A DNA stretch of 12,623 nucleotides from Clostridia bacterium (GTDB taxonomy: Bacteria; Bacillota; Clostridia; Christensenellales; CAG-1252): NCBI GenBank assembly GCA_017615495.1, contig JAGAAA010000118.1, forward strand, positions 1-12,623, read 5' to 3'. The position numbers and the translations under genes are program-made. Below are positions 1-6,784 of the stretch, in pieces. The notes beneath the pieces are model-generated. The model worked only from the letters and a program-made list of their open reading frames with translations, was not told the DNA's origin and made no database searches. Each line of letters starts with the position of its first letter. Position 1 is the stretch's first letter.

Positions 1-841
1 GGCGCCTGCCGGATAGAAACTTTTGTTTCCACCGTTCGTCCGAAGTGACCGAAACGGGGCCGCCGTTTGCGCTGTAGGTTTGCAAAAGCAGGTTGCCGCC
101 GAGGTAGATGACCACGTGTGAGATCTTCCCCACCCCCGTGAAGTAAAAGTCGCCGCGCTTCAGCTTTTCGTAGCAGGTTATTTTTTCTCCGACGGTGTGG
201 TCGGCTTGACTGCCCGTGTAGTTTCCGAGTTTTACGCCGCACCCCACGTAAAAGCAGTACTGCACGAAGGAAGAGCAATCAAAACTCTTACCGGTAAAAT
301 AAGGGCTGACGGCGCCTTCGCTCGTCAGGATGCGGGGCGCGCCCCATTCGTACGGCGCGCCGAGTTTTTTGAGTCCCGCGCGGATGACCTCTTCCAAGGC
401 GGAAGAAGTTTCCGTAAGGAAGGCGAAATCGGCGTAAAGGTAGCCGACCCCATCCGTCGTGCGCACGACAAGCCAATTTCCTTCCTTGCCCAGATAGGGC
501 AGGCTATCGCCTTTTTTTAAAGTGAAAAGAATGGGGTAACTCGTGCTTGCGCCTGCTCGAACGTTGACGTTTTCCATGGCGCAGGCGGCTATGTAAGAAG
601 CGTTTTTCTCTTCTGCGGGCGGGGCTTCCGCCGGCGTTTTGGTTCCTTCGATGGGAGAAAACTCTTCCCCCGACGGCTCGTCGGAAAAAGGAGGGGAAAA
701 CGTATCCGTCGGGGGGAGTGGCGCCGCTCCGTTTGAGGTGGGGTCGGGCGGAGCTGTGGCAGAGGGCGCCCCGCATCCCAAAAGGAGCAGGGCGGTAAGG
801 AGGAGGATCAAAACAACAAAAGCCGCTCGCCGCTGTTTCAT
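1..841 (-). CDS. NlpC/P60 cell-wall hydrolase lipoprotein with SH3-like domain (3' end outside window)
   Basis: Probably a secreted, lipid-anchored cysteine peptidase that cuts peptidoglycan stem peptides. I translated the minus strand from the ATG at 841-839; the frame stays open for 280 codons to the window edge, so the C-terminus is missing. Residues 1-22 form a signal peptide (KQRR, then a Leu/Val-rich stretch) ending in a lipobox LLLGC with Cys23 as lipidation site. Residues 24-80 are a Pro/Ser/Glu-rich linker. Residues 83-143 look like a bacterial SH3 domain (NVNVRAGAS, NWLVVRTTDGVGYLYADF). Residues 148-280 are the NlpC/P60 domain: Cys189 in the FDCSSFVQYCF motif, His242 in ISHVVIYLG, and Gln254 exactly 12 residues later, where many relatives have a third catalytic His. 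Family assignment is firm; the exact bond cut is unknown. It is divergent from the PadR operon. Confidence 0.9.
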   Translation of the reverse strand, partial: MKQRRAAFVVLILLLTALLLLGCGAPSATAPPDPTSNGAAPLPPTDTFSPPFSDEPSGEEFSPIEGTKTPAEAPPAEEKNASYIAACAMENVNVRAGASTSYPILFTLKKGDSLPYLGKEGNWLVVRTTDGVGYLYADFAFLTETSSALEEVIRAGLKKLGAPYEWGAPRILTSEGAVSPYFTGKSFDCSSFVQYCFYVGCGVKLGNYTGSQADHTVGEKITCYEKLKRGDFYFTGVGKISHVVIYLGGNLLLQTYSANGGPVSVTSDERWKQKFLSGRR

Positions 842-856
842 AAGCACCACGCCTTC

Positions 857-862
857 ATTATA
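857..862 (-). promoter_or_regulatory. Candidate -10 box for the NlpC/P60 lipoprotein gene
   Basis: A perfect TATAAT reads on the minus strand 15 bases before the ATG at 841. No good -35 box is seen at 17 bases; the best nearby is TGTAAA with a 19-base spacer, a poor match. If used, the transcript would have a leader of only about 8 to 9 bases. No strong Shine-Dalgarno sequence lies in that stretch, so the promoter call is tentative. Confidence 0.4.
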
Positions 863-918
863 AGGGGCGGATGGGCGCCGTTTTACAGGGAAAAGATGGA
901 AAAATTTCAAAAGGGGTA

Positions 919-947
919 TTGACGAATACTAACTTGTATAATATACT
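919..947 (+). promoter_or_regulatory. Sigma-A-type promoter of the PadR operon
   Basis: TTGACG (919-924) and TATACT (942-947) are separated by exactly 17 bases. Transcription would start near 954, leaving a leader of about 28 bases before the ATG at 982. An overlapping TATAAT at 937-942 is only 12 bases from the -35 box and is less likely to be the -10. The leader carries a purine-rich AAGGAAAAGGTGG ribosome binding site ending about 7 bases before the start. Confidence 0.7.
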
Positions 948-957
948 ATGTTTACAA
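934..957 (+). promoter_or_regulatory. Candidate PadR operator over the -10 region
   Basis: A perfect odd-centred palindrome GTATA-A-TATAC lies at 936-946 and covers the -10 box. It is flanked by an inverted pair TTGTA (934-938) and TACAA (953-957) with 14 bases between the arms. The hexamer ATACTA also recurs directly at 926-931 and 943-948. Dyad symmetry over the promoter directly before a PadR gene fits the autoregulation known for this family. Binding here is inference. Confidence 0.45.
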
Positions 958-981
958 CTATCAAGGAAAAGGTGGTATTAT

Positions 982-1524
982 ATGTCACTAAAGCACGGTT
1001 TACTCGGTTTGCTCACGTTGCGCAAATCCTCGGGGTACGATCTGTCAAAACTCTTTCAGGAGTCGCTCAGTTTTTTCTGGGTGGCAAACCAGAGTCAAAT
1101 TTATCGCGAACTTGACAAAATGGAGGACCTCGGTTGGGTCGTCTCTTCCAAAGTGGAGCAAGACGCGCGTCCCAACAAGAGGGTTTACGGCATCACCAAG
1201 GAAGGCAATCTTGAACTGATCCGTTGGCTCAAGGAAGAAAACGCGGAGGATCTTGCCGTCGCGCGTAATCCTCTTTTGATGAAACTGTTTTTCTCGGGCA
1301 AGGTGGATAGGGAGTATTCCATCGCCTTATTAAAGAACTATCGCAAGATCTGCGAGGAAGCCCGCGCGGAGATCGCGGCGGAAGTCAAGGAGATCGGCGA
1401 CGTCCCCGAAACGGCGGAAAAGCCCGCCTATTGGCTGTACGCTACCGAGTATTCCGTCCGTCAATACGATTTTCAGATCAAGTGGATCGACGAGACCATC
1501 GATCGCTTGGAGCATTTAAAATAA
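982..1524 (+). CDS. PadR-family transcriptional regulator
   Basis: A 180-residue DNA-binding repressor of the PadR family, normally a dimer that senses a small ligand or stress and represses its own operon. Residues 1-85 form the winged helix-turn-helix, with family-typical wording: an N-terminal LKHGLLGLLTL helix, SGYDL, then SQIYRELDKMEDLGWV (recognition region) and a wing ending in KRVYGITKEG. Residues 90-178 are helical and charged, consistent with the Vir_C-like dimerisation region of longer PadR proteins. The frame is open further upstream to 871, but I chose the ATG at 982 because it follows a ribosome binding site and promoter and starts at the family's normal N-terminus. Its stop is 3 bases before the helicase start, so it is probably the first gene of the operon. 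The ligand is unknown. Confidence 0.92.
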   Translation: MSLKHGLLGLLTLRKSSGYDLSKLFQESLSFFWVANQSQIYRELDKMEDLGWVVSSKVEQDARPNKRVYGITKEGNLELIRWLKEENAEDLAVARNPLLMKLFFSGKVDREYSIALLKNYRKICEEARAEIAAEVKEIGDVPETAEKPAYWLYATEYSVRQYDFQIKWIDETIDRLEHLK

Positions 1525-1527
1525 ATT

Positions 1528-2511
1528 ATGCAGGAAGGGAACAAGCTTCCCGAAAGGATCGTCGTACGTTTTGACGATCTCTATTTGACGGAGTATTCCG
1601 TTTTTAAAACGGAATCTCTTGCCCTCGCTACGGAAAAACTGTCGGGGGTGAATTTGTTACTCACTCACCTTGCGTTTGCGGCGCTTGCCGCGGGGATACG
1701 CGAGGGAGCGTACGCATTTTCGGCGGAGGACGTGAAGTTCTTCGCTTCTTTTTCACGCGCGCACTCTTCGCGCGCGGGCGGCGCAAGCGTAGTGTTTTAC
1801 GCTTTTAAGTCTTATCCGATAACGACGTCGGGCGACAGACGACTCAAAGGTCTTTCTGAATTCCGGGTGGAAAAAGCTCCCGTTCCCGATCTTGTCGGGT
1901 TAAAAATGTACCGCACCTTCAGTTCGGAGGTCAATTTGCCCCTTTTGGACAAAACGCAAAGGAGCATCGTGACTACGGAAGGCAAAAACCTTTTGGTGCA
2001 AGGCATTGCGGGGAGCGGTAAAACCAACCTTTGCATCGACAAGATCCTTTTCGCAGCGGCGTCCGGCTATCGCGGCAAAACTTTGTACAGCACCTATTCC
2101 CGCGGGCTCTTGTTGGACGTCAGGCGCAAGGTGGAGGACTATCTTTTGTCTTTAAAAGAATGCGTCAAAGCTTTTGAAGAAGGCAAGGCAAGCGTGGACG
2201 ACGTTTCCGAAACGTTGGCGGTCAGCCGCTTGATCGGGGTGCCGCTTTCCTCTTCGGAATCGGTCAAGGATCAACTTTCCCGCATCGTCGAATATCTCGA
2301 AACCAAGGTGGACTATTTGCTTTTGGAGGATATTTTCCGCAAGCAGCTCGGCGATAAGCCCTGCGCGGACGAAGCGTTTTTTATTTCCTTCTTGAAAACT
2401 CCAAAAACTACAACCTTCTTCAACGGCGCAAAAAGTTCGATATCGTGGACGAAGTTTTGTACAAAGAGGTCTACGGTTATATCTTCGGCAAAGCGACGGA
2501 CGGCCCCCTGA
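1528..2511 (+). CDS. SF1 (UvrD-like) helicase, N-terminal part of a frameshifted gene
   Basis: N-terminal portion of a superfamily 1 helicase-like ATPase whose remainder continues in another frame from about 2400. Residues 1-130 match nothing I recognise. The ATPase core then begins: a Q-motif-like LDKTQRSIV (140-148), Walker A GIAGSGKT (159-166), and a motif Ia-like segment TLYSTYSRGL (185-194). Residues 195-290 are helical, as in the 1B insertion of UvrD-type enzymes. From about residue 290 the wording becomes atypical (Thr/Lys-rich) up to the stop at 2511, while the other frame reads naturally, so the real protein leaves this frame near 2377-2400. Walker B lies only in the next reading frame, so this fragment alone would lack ATPase activity. 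The ATG is 3 bases after the PadR stop; no strong ribosome binding site is visible, so coupled translation is likely. Confidence 0.8.
   Translation: MQEGNKLPERIVVRFDDLYLTEYSVFKTESLALATEKLSGVNLLLTHLAFAALAAGIREGAYAFSAEDVKFFASFSRAHSSRAGGASVVFYAFKSYPITTSGDRRLKGLSEFRVEKAPVPDLVGLKMYRTFSSEVNLPLLDKTQRSIVTTEGKNLLVQGIAGSGKTNLCIDKILFAAASGYRGKTLYSTYSRGLLLDVRRKVEDYLLSLKECVKAFEEGKASVDDVSETLAVSRLIGVPLSSSESVKDQLSRIVEYLETKVDYLLLEDIFRKQLGDKPCADEAFFISFLKTPKTTTFFNGAKSSISWTKFCTKRSTVISSAKRRTAP
2377..2400 (+). other. Frameshift site inside the helicase gene
   Basis: The helicase needs a change from the frame of 1528 to the frame of 2445 (one base missing). The downstream frame is open only after a stop at 2355-2357, so the shift must lie beyond that. 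Two spots give natural joined protein: the run of six T at 2377-2382, where a seventh T restores the frame, and TTGAAAACT at 2392-2400, where an extra base before GAAAAC gives FLENSKNYN. Both frames otherwise look intact. Confidence 0.75.
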
Positions 2512-3863
2512 CCAAGGAAAAGTACGTTTCGGAAAGAAAGGGCGCCTTCACCCGCGAGGAAGCGGAATTCGTTTTTGACCTCGCGCAGGATTACAAAGCG
2601 GAGATCGTCTCCAAAGGGCTGATCGACTTAAACCTCGCTTGCGGCGCCGTGGAAACGCCCGCCGTCCCCGTCTACTCCCTTGCGGTCTTGGACGAAGTGC
2701 AGGATTTCACCGAGGCGCAACTTGCGTTTTTCCGTTCTCTTGCGGTAAAACTCTTTTGCGTGGGCGATGCGTCGCAGATGGTCAATCCGGCGTATTTCTC
2801 CTTTGCCCGGCTCAAGGATCTTTTGTATAAAAAGGACGTCACCGACGTTGCGGAACTTACCTACAATTACCGCAACAGCCCCGAGATAGCGGGGGTGGTG
2901 GCAGCTCTTTCCGACCTCAACCGGCAGACTTTCGGCGTGCACGGGTTCGTGCTTTCCGCCGAGGCGGTGGCATCGGAGGAAGGTGCGTTTGCCGTGGCGT
3001 TCCCCGCGGGGGACTTCTTAAAACGAGTCGCCAAACAAAAAACCGACAACTTTACCATCGTGGTAGCCAGCGGGGCGGAGAAGGAAAAACTGCGCGCGCT
3101 GTTGCCGCAAAAGGAGATCTTGACCGTTTCGGAGATCAAGGGTCTGGAGCGCGATACGGTGGTTTTGTACGACGTGCTTTCGGTAAACGAAGATAAGTTC
3201 CGCAAGCTCACGCGCACCGAGATCAACCGCAAGACGGCGGATGAAAACAGCTTGTACCGTTACTATTTCAACCTTTTTTACGTGGGCGTATCGAGGGCGC
3301 GCAGGCACCTTTTCGTCGCGGAAGAAAAGGCTCCCGCGCAGTTTACGGCGTTTTTTAAGGAAAACTTCCAATCGATCGGCGCGGCGGAAGCGGCAACTAA
3401 GCTTTGCGAAACGGTGGGAAGCACCCTCGTCGACCAGGAAGAGCACAAAAGACGCGCCGAGGAGTTTGCGCGTCTGGGACAATACGACAACGCCTTGCAC
3501 GCCGCTAACAACCTTATCAACGACGGCGAGCGCAAAAACGTGGTGCTCGACGTAACTTTGTGGCGCGACTACATCTCGCGCGGGGATTACGTCGGCGCGG
3601 GCGTCGCGTATTGGGAGAACGGGCGCTTAAAAGAAGCCAAAGAATACTTCGCGTTGGGCGGCGAGAACGATCTTTCCGACCTGTTGGACGCGGCGTCCGG
3701 CGGAGGCGGGGAAAAGTTGGATTACCGCATCTTGCGCCACTACGACAAATTCAAAAACAATCCGGCGGCGATGAAGATCATCCTTTCGTTGATGAAAAGA
3801 GACGTCGAGTCCATCAAGGAAGGCATGAAAGACGCGTCGCGCAAACTGAAAAACAGTAAATAA
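2445..3863 (+). CDS. SF1 (UvrD-like) helicase, C-terminal part with TPR-like tail
   Basis: Carries the rest of the SF1 helicase core. Numbering from the GTG at 2445: Walker B/motif II VLDEVQD (81-87), motif III GDASQ (107-111), motif IV-like YNYRNS (140-145), motif V-like VSEIKGLE (228-235) and motif VI VGVSRARR (280-287) with the arginine finger region. Residues 335-415 are helical and resemble TPR units (FARLGQYDNALHAANNLI; WENGRLKEAKEYFALGG), followed by a charged helical tail. The GTG start is formal: the same frame reads sensibly back to about 2394 (ENSKNYNLLQRRKKFD), so this is the continuation of the gene at 1528. Together they would make about 777 residues, a normal size for a UvrD-like protein. 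The motif set is that of an active enzyme. Substrate, polarity and partner are unknown. The next gene begins 21 bases later. Confidence 0.82.
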   Translation: MDEVLYKEVYGYIFGKATDGPLTKEKYVSERKGAFTREEAEFVFDLAQDYKAEIVSKGLIDLNLACGAVETPAVPVYSLAVLDEVQDFTEAQLAFFRSLAVKLFCVGDASQMVNPAYFSFARLKDLLYKKDVTDVAELTYNYRNSPEIAGVVAALSDLNRQTFGVHGFVLSAEAVASEEGAFAVAFPAGDFLKRVAKQKTDNFTIVVASGAEKEKLRALLPQKEILTVSEIKGLERDTVVLYDVLSVNEDKFRKLTRTEINRKTADENSLYRYYFNLFYVGVSRARRHLFVAEEKAPAQFTAFFKENFQSIGAAEAATKLCETVGSTLVDQEEHKRRAEEFARLGQYDNALHAANNLINDGERKNVVLDVTLWRDYISRGDYVGAGVAYWENGRLKEAKEYFALGGENDLSDLLDAASGGGGEKLDYRILRHYDKFKNNPAAMKIILSLMKRDVESIKEGMKDASRKLKNSK

Positions 3864-3884
3864 AGGAAGAAAAAGGAGCAGAGT

Positions 3885-4592
3885 ATGGAAGACGTAAAAA
3901 GTTTGATCGAAACCTTCAAAGAATATCGTGACTTGCTTACGCCCATCACGGAAAATCTTAGGGATTTTGCCGATACCTACGACGGCATGAAAGGGGATGT
4001 GGAACGGCTTTCCGCCGCCTTTGAAGGCGACGTGACGGGCAACCTCGACCGTATTTACAAAACCCTTTCCGCCGAAGCGGCGAAGGCGCAAAGCCTTTCG
4101 CACGAGATAGACGCTTTCCTCGCTCGCAGCGAAAAGTACGAGGGGGAACTCAAAAAGCTTTCCGACACCCTCGGCAAATTGGACGGGACGTTGAATTCCT
4201 TGTCCAAGTTGGAAGCGGAAGCGGAAGGGCAGATCGGCAAATTGGAGTCCACCTTGGAAGAGCGCCGCAAGAATTACAACTTAAAGGAACTCGAGCGCAC
4301 CGTCGCCAATTATCAGGCGGGCGTTGCGAAGGTGAGCGAATTCATTAACCGCGACGTGGTCTCCTCCCTCGCTGACAACAACGACAAACTCAACTCGATC
4401 CGAGACGGCATGGAAGACCTGCGCGCGGGCATTCGCGAGGGTAACGAAGGGATGGAAAAGCTGGTGGCTTCCTTCCTCTCCACCTCCGAACTGTTGCGTA
4501 AGGTGACCGAAGGCGAAAAGGTGAACGAAGAATATATCTACGACGTTTTGGACCGCTGGGCGGCGGAACGCGGCGTGAAAAGGAAAAAATAA
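3885..4592 (+). CDS. Cytoplasmic coiled-coil protein of unknown function
   Basis: I do not recognise this 235-residue protein. It is almost wholly helical, rich in Glu, Lys, Leu and Ala, with long heptad-like stretches at about residues 60-145 (for example KLSDTLGKLDGTLNSLSKLE) and 150-205. It has no signal peptide, membrane segment, cysteine cluster or nucleotide-binding motif. The pattern resembles structural or adaptor coiled coils such as methyl-accepting-type or SMC-like rods, but no catalytic partner domain is attached. It starts with an ATG 6 bases after AAGGAG (3873-3878). Its TAA stop shares one base with the ATG of the membrane protein that follows (TAATG), so the two are translationally coupled. 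Position between an ATPase and a membrane-anchored protein suggests a bridging role; that is inference only. Confidence 0.85.
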   Translation: MEDVKSLIETFKEYRDLLTPITENLRDFADTYDGMKGDVERLSAAFEGDVTGNLDRIYKTLSAEAAKAQSLSHEIDAFLARSEKYEGELKKLSDTLGKLDGTLNSLSKLEAEAEGQIGKLESTLEERRKNYNLKELERTVANYQAGVAKVSEFINRDVVSSLADNNDKLNSIRDGMEDLRAGIREGNEGMEKLVASFLSTSELLRKVTEGEKVNEEYIYDVLDRWAAERGVKRKK

Positions 4593-6523
4593 TGCTGGAA
4601 AAGGAAAAGCGCGAAAAACTATTCGAGTGCGTCCGCAAGGATGACGCGGCTGCCTTTGGGGAACTTGCTTCCCCCGAGGTTCTTTCCGCCGTCTTCGGGC
4701 GTTTCCCGCTGCTTTCCTTGTTGTATTTGTTCAATGCAAAGCGCATCGTAAAAAAATACTATTCCGAACTTGTAAAGGAGCGTCCGCGCGGCAAAGAGGA
4801 ACCTTTCCGTAAGGCGGACGAACTCTTTTTAACGCGCGCGGGGAAGTGCCTGAGGTACTATTCCGCAGGCGAGGTTTCTCCCTTGGAAATGCTTGCCGTT
4901 TTGGGACGGGGTAAGGAACTTGAGCGGTTGTACGCCGTTTATCCGAGCGCTTCCCGTTTCCTGCCGATGCTCCACAAGATCTACTTTACCCGTTTGGGCG
5001 AAGGTATCGCTGTCATCGGGGACAAACTCGTTTTGCCCAAGGAGCCGCTTTCCTTTAAGGAAAAGAAAACGCTCACCGCTTTTGCTACCGCCTTTTTGGC
5101 GGCGTTCCTCGTCGTGCTTGCCGTGACGGTCTTTTCCTTTTTGTATTTCGGCACGGGCAGCGAAAAAAGTTTTTACAAAGCGCATAGCGCGGAAGCGACT
5201 CTTTCCGCGTTGGAACGCAACTATTGCGTTTCGCTGGAAAAGGATCTTTCTCTGTCCGGCGGGACGGAGGAATTCTCCGGCGTGTTTGACGGCGGGGAGC
5301 ACATCCTTCGTTTGAAAGCTCCCTTCGCGCAAACGCTGACGGGCGAGATCCGAAACGTGATCTTCGTATTGGAAGAAGGCTTCGCAGGCGACGCCGTCAT
5401 CTTAGAAAACCAAGGCGTTTTGAAAAACGTGCGGGTGGTGGCGGAAGACCTCTCCTTTGAAAAAGGCGGGGAGCATATGGGTCTTTTGACCGCCCATAAC
5501 AGCGGCACGATCCAAGACAGCTTTGCCGTGATGAAGGTCACCGTTGAGGGCGAGGGCGGCGGCGATTGCTTCTTCGCGCCTTTTGCGGGACTCAACGAAG
5601 GCACCGTTCACAACTGTGTTGCAGACGGCGAGATCAACGCCAAAAACGTGGATATCGCAGGCATAGCGGGCAAAAACGGCGAAAAGGGAACCATCACCGA
5701 TTGCGTTGTCAAAGCCGATTTCGAAGAACTTTCCGATATCAAAAAATGGACGCCCAACGTGGCGGGCGTCGCCGCGCAAAACGACGGGACCATCTACGGA
5801 TGTACGGTGGAGGGCACCCTTACGTCCACCCTTCGCGCGCCCGCTTTGGAAGAGGAGGAAAGCCCTGCTTCCGCTTATGCGGGAGGTATTACCTGCGTCA
5901 ATGCCGGCACCGTGAATGCTTGCAGAAATCAAAGCGCGGTCTTCGCTTTTGCGGAAAACGGCTACGCCTTTGCTGGCGGTGTTGTTTGCGTCAATTACGC
6001 CGGCACCGTGCAAGATGCCTTGAGCGGCGGGACGGTCAAAGCGCAGTCTTCCACCCATAACGCGTGCGCAGGCGGCATCGCGGCGGAAAACAATCAAGGC
6101 GCCGTCACGCATTGCGGGCAAACTTCTTCCGTTACGGCGGCGGCTCCGGACGGCGCCGCGTACAGCTTTGCGGGCGGCATCGTGGGGTACAACAACGGCA
6201 CGATCACAAAGAGTTTTTATACCGGCGCCACGTCCGCCTACGATACGGATAGTTACTCAGGCGGTATTTGCGGCGTGATCTTCCTCCCTTACAGTTTGCG
6301 CGTTGCGATGGAAGACAATTACTTTACGGGAGACGGGCACGTCAGCGGCGCCGTGATCTCGGAATGGATGTATTATGACCTTCGCCCCGGTTATATCTAC
6401 GGGCTGGCTCTTTTTGAAAGCAACGAAGCCTACGCGCCCTATATCGAAGGCATCCTTGATTTTGGCGGCGCAAAGACGACGGCGGAAGAACTTAAAACCA
6501 AGGAGGAGGTTTATTATGAGTAA
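4592..6523 (+). CDS. Single-pass membrane protein with extracellular GLUG-type repeats
   Basis: A 643-residue protein with three parts. Residues 1-158 are cytoplasmic, basic and helical, vaguely like repeat helices (LFECVRKDDAAAFGEL) but not assignable. Residues 160-187 are one hydrophobic helix; the preceding KEKK points to N-inside, C-outside topology. Residues 190-643 are a secreted beta-rich region: after LSLSGGTEEFSGVFDGGEH, about nine repeats of the form GG(I/V)-x-x-N-x-G-T-(I/V)-x-x-C/S appear near residues 297, 331, 357, 391, 430, 462, 493, 528 and 557. This is the GLUG-like pattern of right-handed beta-helix surface proteins, such as adhesins. There is no signal peptidase site or sortase motif, so it should remain anchored by its single helix. 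The start overlaps the upstream stop by one base and the stop overlaps the next gene by eight bases. Role unknown; ligand binding outside the cell with signalling inward is possible. Confidence 0.85.
   Translation: MLEKEKREKLFECVRKDDAAAFGELASPEVLSAVFGRFPLLSLLYLFNAKRIVKKYYSELVKERPRGKEEPFRKADELFLTRAGKCLRYYSAGEVSPLEMLAVLGRGKELERLYAVYPSASRFLPMLHKIYFTRLGEGIAVIGDKLVLPKEPLSFKEKKTLTAFATAFLAAFLVVLAVTVFSFLYFGTGSEKSFYKAHSAEATLSALERNYCVSLEKDLSLSGGTEEFSGVFDGGEHILRLKAPFAQTLTGEIRNVIFVLEEGFAGDAVILENQGVLKNVRVVAEDLSFEKGGEHMGLLTAHNSGTIQDSFAVMKVTVEGEGGGDCFFAPFAGLNEGTVHNCVADGEINAKNVDIAGIAGKNGEKGTITDCVVKADFEELSDIKKWTPNVAGVAAQNDGTIYGCTVEGTLTSTLRAPALEEEESPASAYAGGITCVNAGTVNACRNQSAVFAFAENGYAFAGGVVCVNYAGTVQDALSGGTVKAQSSTHNACAGGIAAENNQGAVTHCGQTSSVTAAAPDGAAYSFAGGIVGYNNGTITKSFYTGATSAYDTDSYSGGICGVIFLPYSLRVAMEDNYFTGDGHVSGAVISEWMYYDLRPGYIYGLALFESNEAYAPYIEGILDFGGAKTTAEELKTKEEVYYE
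6501..6510 (+). promoter_or_regulatory. Ribosome binding site that fixes the start of the two-TM protein
   Basis: AGGAGGAGGT, a near-perfect anti-Shine-Dalgarno match, ends 5 bases before the ATG at 6516. It lies inside the end of the preceding gene and decides the start: the same frame is open back to 6375, but no comparable site precedes the earlier ATG there. Confidence 0.8.
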
Positions 6524-6782
6524 GATAAAAAAGCTGATAATGATCTCCCTTTCCGCGGCGGTATTCACTTTGTTTGTTTTGATGACTTTGCTTTCGCTCC
6601 CGATCGGAAAGAAAGGGGGCGTGTTGCCCATCCTCAGCCTGTACGTTACGGGCATCGTCGTCGCGGCGCTTTTCCTTGCCGCAGGCTGTTTTTTGCTGGT
6701 ACGACGCCTTGGCGGGTTGACGAAAAAAGGCAAAAAGGTTTATGATAATAAAATACGGAAGACCCACGAGGAGGAAAGATAA
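6516..6782 (+). CDS. Small protein with two predicted membrane helices
   Basis: An 88-residue protein with no recognised family. Residues 7-30 (LIMISLSAAVFTLFVLMTLL onwards) and 37-62 are strongly hydrophobic and would cross the membrane as a hairpin. A short loop GKKGG lies between them, and a basic tail (LVRRLGGLTKKGKK, then KIRKTHEEER) would face the cytoplasm. The start overlaps the stop of the GLUG protein in ATGAGTAA, and a strong ribosome binding site precedes it, so the two are probably made together. It may be a membrane partner of that protein. The stop is followed after 2 bases by the Rel start. Confidence 0.8.
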   Translation: MSKIKKLIMISLSAAVFTLFVLMTLLSLPIGKKGGVLPILSLYVTGIVVAALFLAAGCFLLVRRLGGLTKKGKKVYDNKIRKTHEEER

Positions 6783-6784
6783 AG

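Noticed and set aside
937..942. TATAAT at 937-942 as the PadR -10 box
   Set aside because: It is only 12 bases from TTGACG, too close for a sigma-A promoter; TATACT at 942-947 has the 17-base spacing.
871..981. Upstream ATG at 871 as the PadR start
   Set aside because: It would add 37 residues not typical of PadR and would place the promoter and operator inside the coding region; the ATG at 982 has the ribosome binding site.
2377..2383. Programmed -1 frameshifting at TTTTTTA in the helicase gene
   Set aside because: The heptamer is there, but the incoming frame reads TTT TTT ATT, not the T TTT TTA phase needed for tandem slippage, and I see no clear downstream stem or pseudoknot. Deletion, error or transcriptional slippage fit better.
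5402..6121. 239-codon minus-strand open frame inside the GLUG gene
   Set aside because: Repeats in the plus-strand gene create mirrored open frames; no ribosome binding site or domain supports it.
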